NCBI GenBank assembly: GCA_041658245.1
Contig: JBBAAM010000007.1
Location: 1-64,000 of the forward strand
DNA length: 64,000 bases
Direction: 5' to 3'
Source of the DNA: Fen-1258 sp041658245
GTDB taxonomy: Bacteria > Bacteroidota > Ignavibacteria > Ignavibacteriales > Melioribacteraceae
The position numbers and the translations under genes are program-made. The notes beneath the pieces were generated by a model. The model was given only the letters and a program-made list of their open reading frames with translations. It ran no database searches and was not told the origin of the DNA. This document shows positions 62,400-64,000 of this stretch, piece after piece (positions within the stretch are counted from its first letter, which is position 1; each line of letters begins with the position of its first letter).

Positions 62400-62945
62400 T
62401 TATTTTTCAAATTCAGCTTGAGCAAAATCAATTTCGACAGGAGTTTTTCTTCCAAAGATCGAAACCATGACTTTGATTTTTAATTTTTCTTCATTCACTT
62501 CTTGTATAAAACCAGAAAAATTATTAAAAGGACCGTCAACAATTTTTACAAAATCGCCTGTCCTAAAAATAGTCTCAGTTCTTTCTGTTTCATTATCCTG
62601 AGATAATCTACCAACGATTCTTTTTACTTCTTCAGGTTGAAGTGGTACAGGATGATTTACAGATCCGAGAAAGCCCATAACAGACGGTGTGTTGATAATA
62701 AAATCTTTTGCTTTAATATCTAGATCAACACAAACCAATATATAACCGGGGAAAAAATTTTTCATTTTAGTTTTTTTCTTGCCGTCTTTTACTTCAAAAA
62801 CTTTCTCGGTTGGAACAAGTACATCAAAGATTCTTGAACGAAGTTCTTCATTTTCTTTTAATTCAGCATCTATCAATGTCTTAACTTTATTCTCATGACC
62901 AGAAAAGGTTCTGACAACATACCATCTAGCTTTTTCGTTTTCCAA
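62400..62945 (-). CDS. nusG: Transcription antitermination factor NusG
   Basis: This 181-residue protein has an NGN domain (WYVVRTFSGHENKVK at the start, FFPGYILVCVD near 65) and a C-terminal KOW domain (FKIV-like VKIVDGPFNNFSGFIQEV). It couples transcription and translation. It starts two bases after secE. Confidence 0.97.
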   Translation of the reverse strand: MENEKARWYVVRTFSGHENKVKTLIDAELKENEELRSRIFDVLVPTEKVFEVKDGKKKTKMKNFFPGYILVCVDLDIKAKDFIINTPSVMGFLGSVNHPVPLQPEEVKRIVGRLSQDNETERTETIFRTGDFVKIVDGPFNNFSGFIQEVNEEKLKIKVMVSIFGRKTPVEIDFAQAEFEK

Positions 62946-62947
62946 GA

Positions 62948-63130
62948 TTAAAAAATTCCTTGTAATATTTTATTTACAGCCATATCAACTATATAAGTAA
63001 AAGCTGCAAGGACTAAACAAACTATGATCACAACTGAAGTTGATTCTTTCAATTCTTCACGAGTTGGCCAAGTAACTTTTTTCATTTCTTTTACAACATC
63101 ATTAACAAAGTTGACTATTTTTTCTTTCAT
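62948..63130 (-). CDS. secE: Preprotein translocase subunit SecE
   Basis: The protein has 60 residues from the ATG at 63130 (MKEKIVNFVNDVVKEMKKV), with the amphipathic helix, the KVTWPTREEL signature and one membrane segment (about 29-50). A longer frame into the tRNA-Trp gene is rejected. It is the short single-helix form. Confidence 0.95.
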   Translation of the reverse strand: MKEKIVNFVNDVVKEMKKVTWPTREELKESTSVVIIVCLVLAAFTYIVDMAVNKILQGIF

Positions 63131-63154
63131 GAAATTTTTCTTTTTTATTGGTTG

Positions 63155-63227
63155 CACGTCAGGAGGGACTCGAACCCCCAACCTGCGGTTTTGGAGACCG
63201 CTGCTCTACCAATTGAGCCACTGACGT
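63155..63227 (-). tRNA. tRNA-Trp (anticodon CCA)
   Basis: The acceptor stem ACGTCAG pairs with CTGACGT. The anticodon loop is CTCCAAA between GCGGT and ACCGC, and the T arm TTCGAGT is intact. CCA is not encoded. It lies immediately upstream of secE, a common arrangement. Confidence 0.95.
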
Positions 63228-63228
63228 A

Positions 63229-63396
63229 TTATTTAGTTTCCTTAAAAACTACATGTTTGCGAACTACTGGATCATATTTCTTAAACTCAACTCGATTTGG
63301 ATGTTCCCTTTTATTTTTTTTAGTTGAGTAACGAAATCCTGTATTAGCAGTGCTTTCCAATACAATTATTTGTCTAACGTTTTTTGATTTTGCCAT
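63229..63396 (-). CDS. rpmG: 50S ribosomal protein L33 (cysteine-free form)
   Basis: The protein has 55 residues from the ATG at 63396 (MAKSKNVRQIIVLESTANTG). It ends with the RKHVVFKETK motif. The zinc cysteines are absent, the C-minus form. It sits between tRNA-Thr and tRNA-Trp, one base before the latter. Confidence 0.95.
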   Translation of the reverse strand: MAKSKNVRQIIVLESTANTGFRYSTKKNKREHPNRVEFKKYDPVVRKHVVFKETK

Positions 63397-63444
63397 TTCA
63401 CCTTTCCTTATTAAAACTATTTCCCGAATTATTATTCGGTATTG

Positions 63445-63517
<73 letters not shown>

Positions 63518-63523
63518 AGTTAG

Positions 63524-63597
63524 AGCGGGAGACGGGACTCGAACCCGCGACCAACAGCTTGGAAGGCTGTGACTCTAGCCAACTGAGTTACTCCCGC
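63524..63597 (-). tRNA. tRNA-Gly (anticodon TCC)
   Basis: The acceptor stem GCGGGAG pairs with CTCCCGC. The anticodon loop is CTTCCAA between ACAGC and GCTGT. The T arm TTCGAGT is intact. Six bases separate it from tRNA-Thr. Confidence 0.95.
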
Positions 63598-63622
63598 AAT
63601 AAAACATAACGTAAAGAACTCG

Positions 63623-63706
63623 TGGGCGGCGAGGGATTCGAACCCCCAAAGGCGTATGCCAACGGATTTACAGTCCGCCCCGGCTCTCCAACTCCGGCGT
63701 CCGCCC
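63623..63706 (-). tRNA. tRNA-Tyr (anticodon GTA)
   Basis: This class II tRNA has a long variable arm. The acceptor begins GGGCGG and pairs with CCGCCC. The anticodon loop is CTGTAAA between GCGGA and TCCGT. The T arm TTCGAAT is intact. It is the first gene of the cluster. Confidence 0.95.
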
Positions 63707-63742
63707 AGACGTATTTCACCCGTTTTTGTAAAAACCGAGCTT

Positions 63743-63773
63743 CAAATATAGAATGACTTGGTTAAAAAAGCAA
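63743..63773 (-). promoter_or_regulatory. Putative promoter of the tRNA-secE-nusG-rpl cluster
   Basis: TTG (63773-63771), 20 bases, then TATATTTG (63750-63743), a full match to TAnnTTTG. A small palindrome GGTTTTTACAAAAACG lies between it and tRNA-Tyr. Confidence 0.6.
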
Positions 63774-63808
63774 TAAATGTTAGTAATAATTCTTCCAAAG
63801 TGTGGTAT

Positions 63809-64000
63809 TAATGACCCCAAAGTTCACGGTCTAAGCTTCTGTACTGTATTGCTTCGGAAATAAATTGGGGTAAAATGTCTTTGGAGTTTTCAAGATCTGC
63901 TATTGTACGACTAACTTTTATAATTCTATCAAAAGCACGCGCTGATAAACCAAGTCGTGTCATAGCCATCTTAAGTAGTTCTTCACTTTTAGAATCTAGT
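63809..64000 (-). CDS. comM: YifB/ComM family Mg-chelatase-like protein, 3' part
   Basis: About 63 C-terminal residues are visible, and the gene runs off the right edge. The stretch RLGLSARAFDRIIKVSRTIADL and the end EAIQYRSLDRELWGH are characteristic of the YifB/ComM AAA+ helicase. ComM promotes branch migration during natural transformation. The stop is TAA at 63809. Only the C-terminal Mg-chelatase domain is seen. Confidence 0.88.

Noticed and set aside
63131..63181. Longer secE start
   Set aside because: The extension reads through tRNA-Trp. SecE starts normally at MKEKIVNF.

Overview
The window is a 64 kb, AT-rich stretch of a bacterial chromosome in which every gene I can support lies on the minus strand. 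The organism looks like a member of the Bacteroidota/Chlorobi/Ignavibacteria (FCB) group. The primary sigma factor (26872-27726) is the short form without region 1.1 typical of that group. Promoters resemble TTG-N20-TAnnTT, beta-prime and beta are of ordinary FCB size, and there are pairs of EutN/CcmL proteins and a LysW-dependent amino-acid pathway, which suggests an Ignavibacteria-like lineage. Several good Shine-Dalgarno sequences are present, which argues against a classical Bacteroides relative.

Reading in the direction of transcription (high to low coordinates): the window opens with the end of a ComM/YifB gene (63809-64000). Next come a tRNA cluster (Tyr, Gly, Thr, Trp) with rpmG, secE and nusG, then rplK-rplA-rplJ-rplL-rpoB-rpoC. 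The str operon (rpsL, rpsG, fusA, tuf) follows and runs into one continuous S10-spc-alpha block from rpsJ to rplQ, which also contains secY, map, infA, rpmJ, rpoA and an embedded tRNA-Gln. A strong intrinsic terminator at 32614-32644 closes the block.

From 32.6 kb to about 22 kb the content is mixed: engB, a GAF sensor with a ruined GGDEF domain, deoB, a PIN protein with a small partner, two BMC vertex (EutN/CcmL) genes, rpoD, an NlpC/P60 lipoprotein, a HEPN/MNT pair, fumC, a small lipoprotein, a RelE/ParE-type toxin-antitoxin pair and a nitrilase-family hydrolase. Then come two unknown genes, a long-chain acyl-CoA synthetase and metG. An envelope-biogenesis group follows (three parvulin/SurA-like proteins, MoxR, an M23 peptidase), with two stand-alone DNA methyltransferases in or beside it. 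One of these (yhdJ-like) sits between two duplicated remnants of a VOC-family gene.

Between 8.1 and 2.2 kb is an operon for LysW-carrier amino-acid synthesis: lysW, homocitrate synthase, lysX, lysY, an EgtC-like Ntn amidohydrolase, lysZ and lysJ. LysW carries the amino group of alpha-aminoadipate as a gamma-glutamyl adduct. LysX, LysZ, LysY and LysJ convert the adduct to LysW-lysine, and a hydrolase must then release lysine. No LysK-type carboxypeptidase gene is seen in the window, so the Ntn amidohydrolase is an attractive candidate for that step. The window ends in nuoABCD of respiratory complex I. No intergenic gap exceeds about 200 bp.
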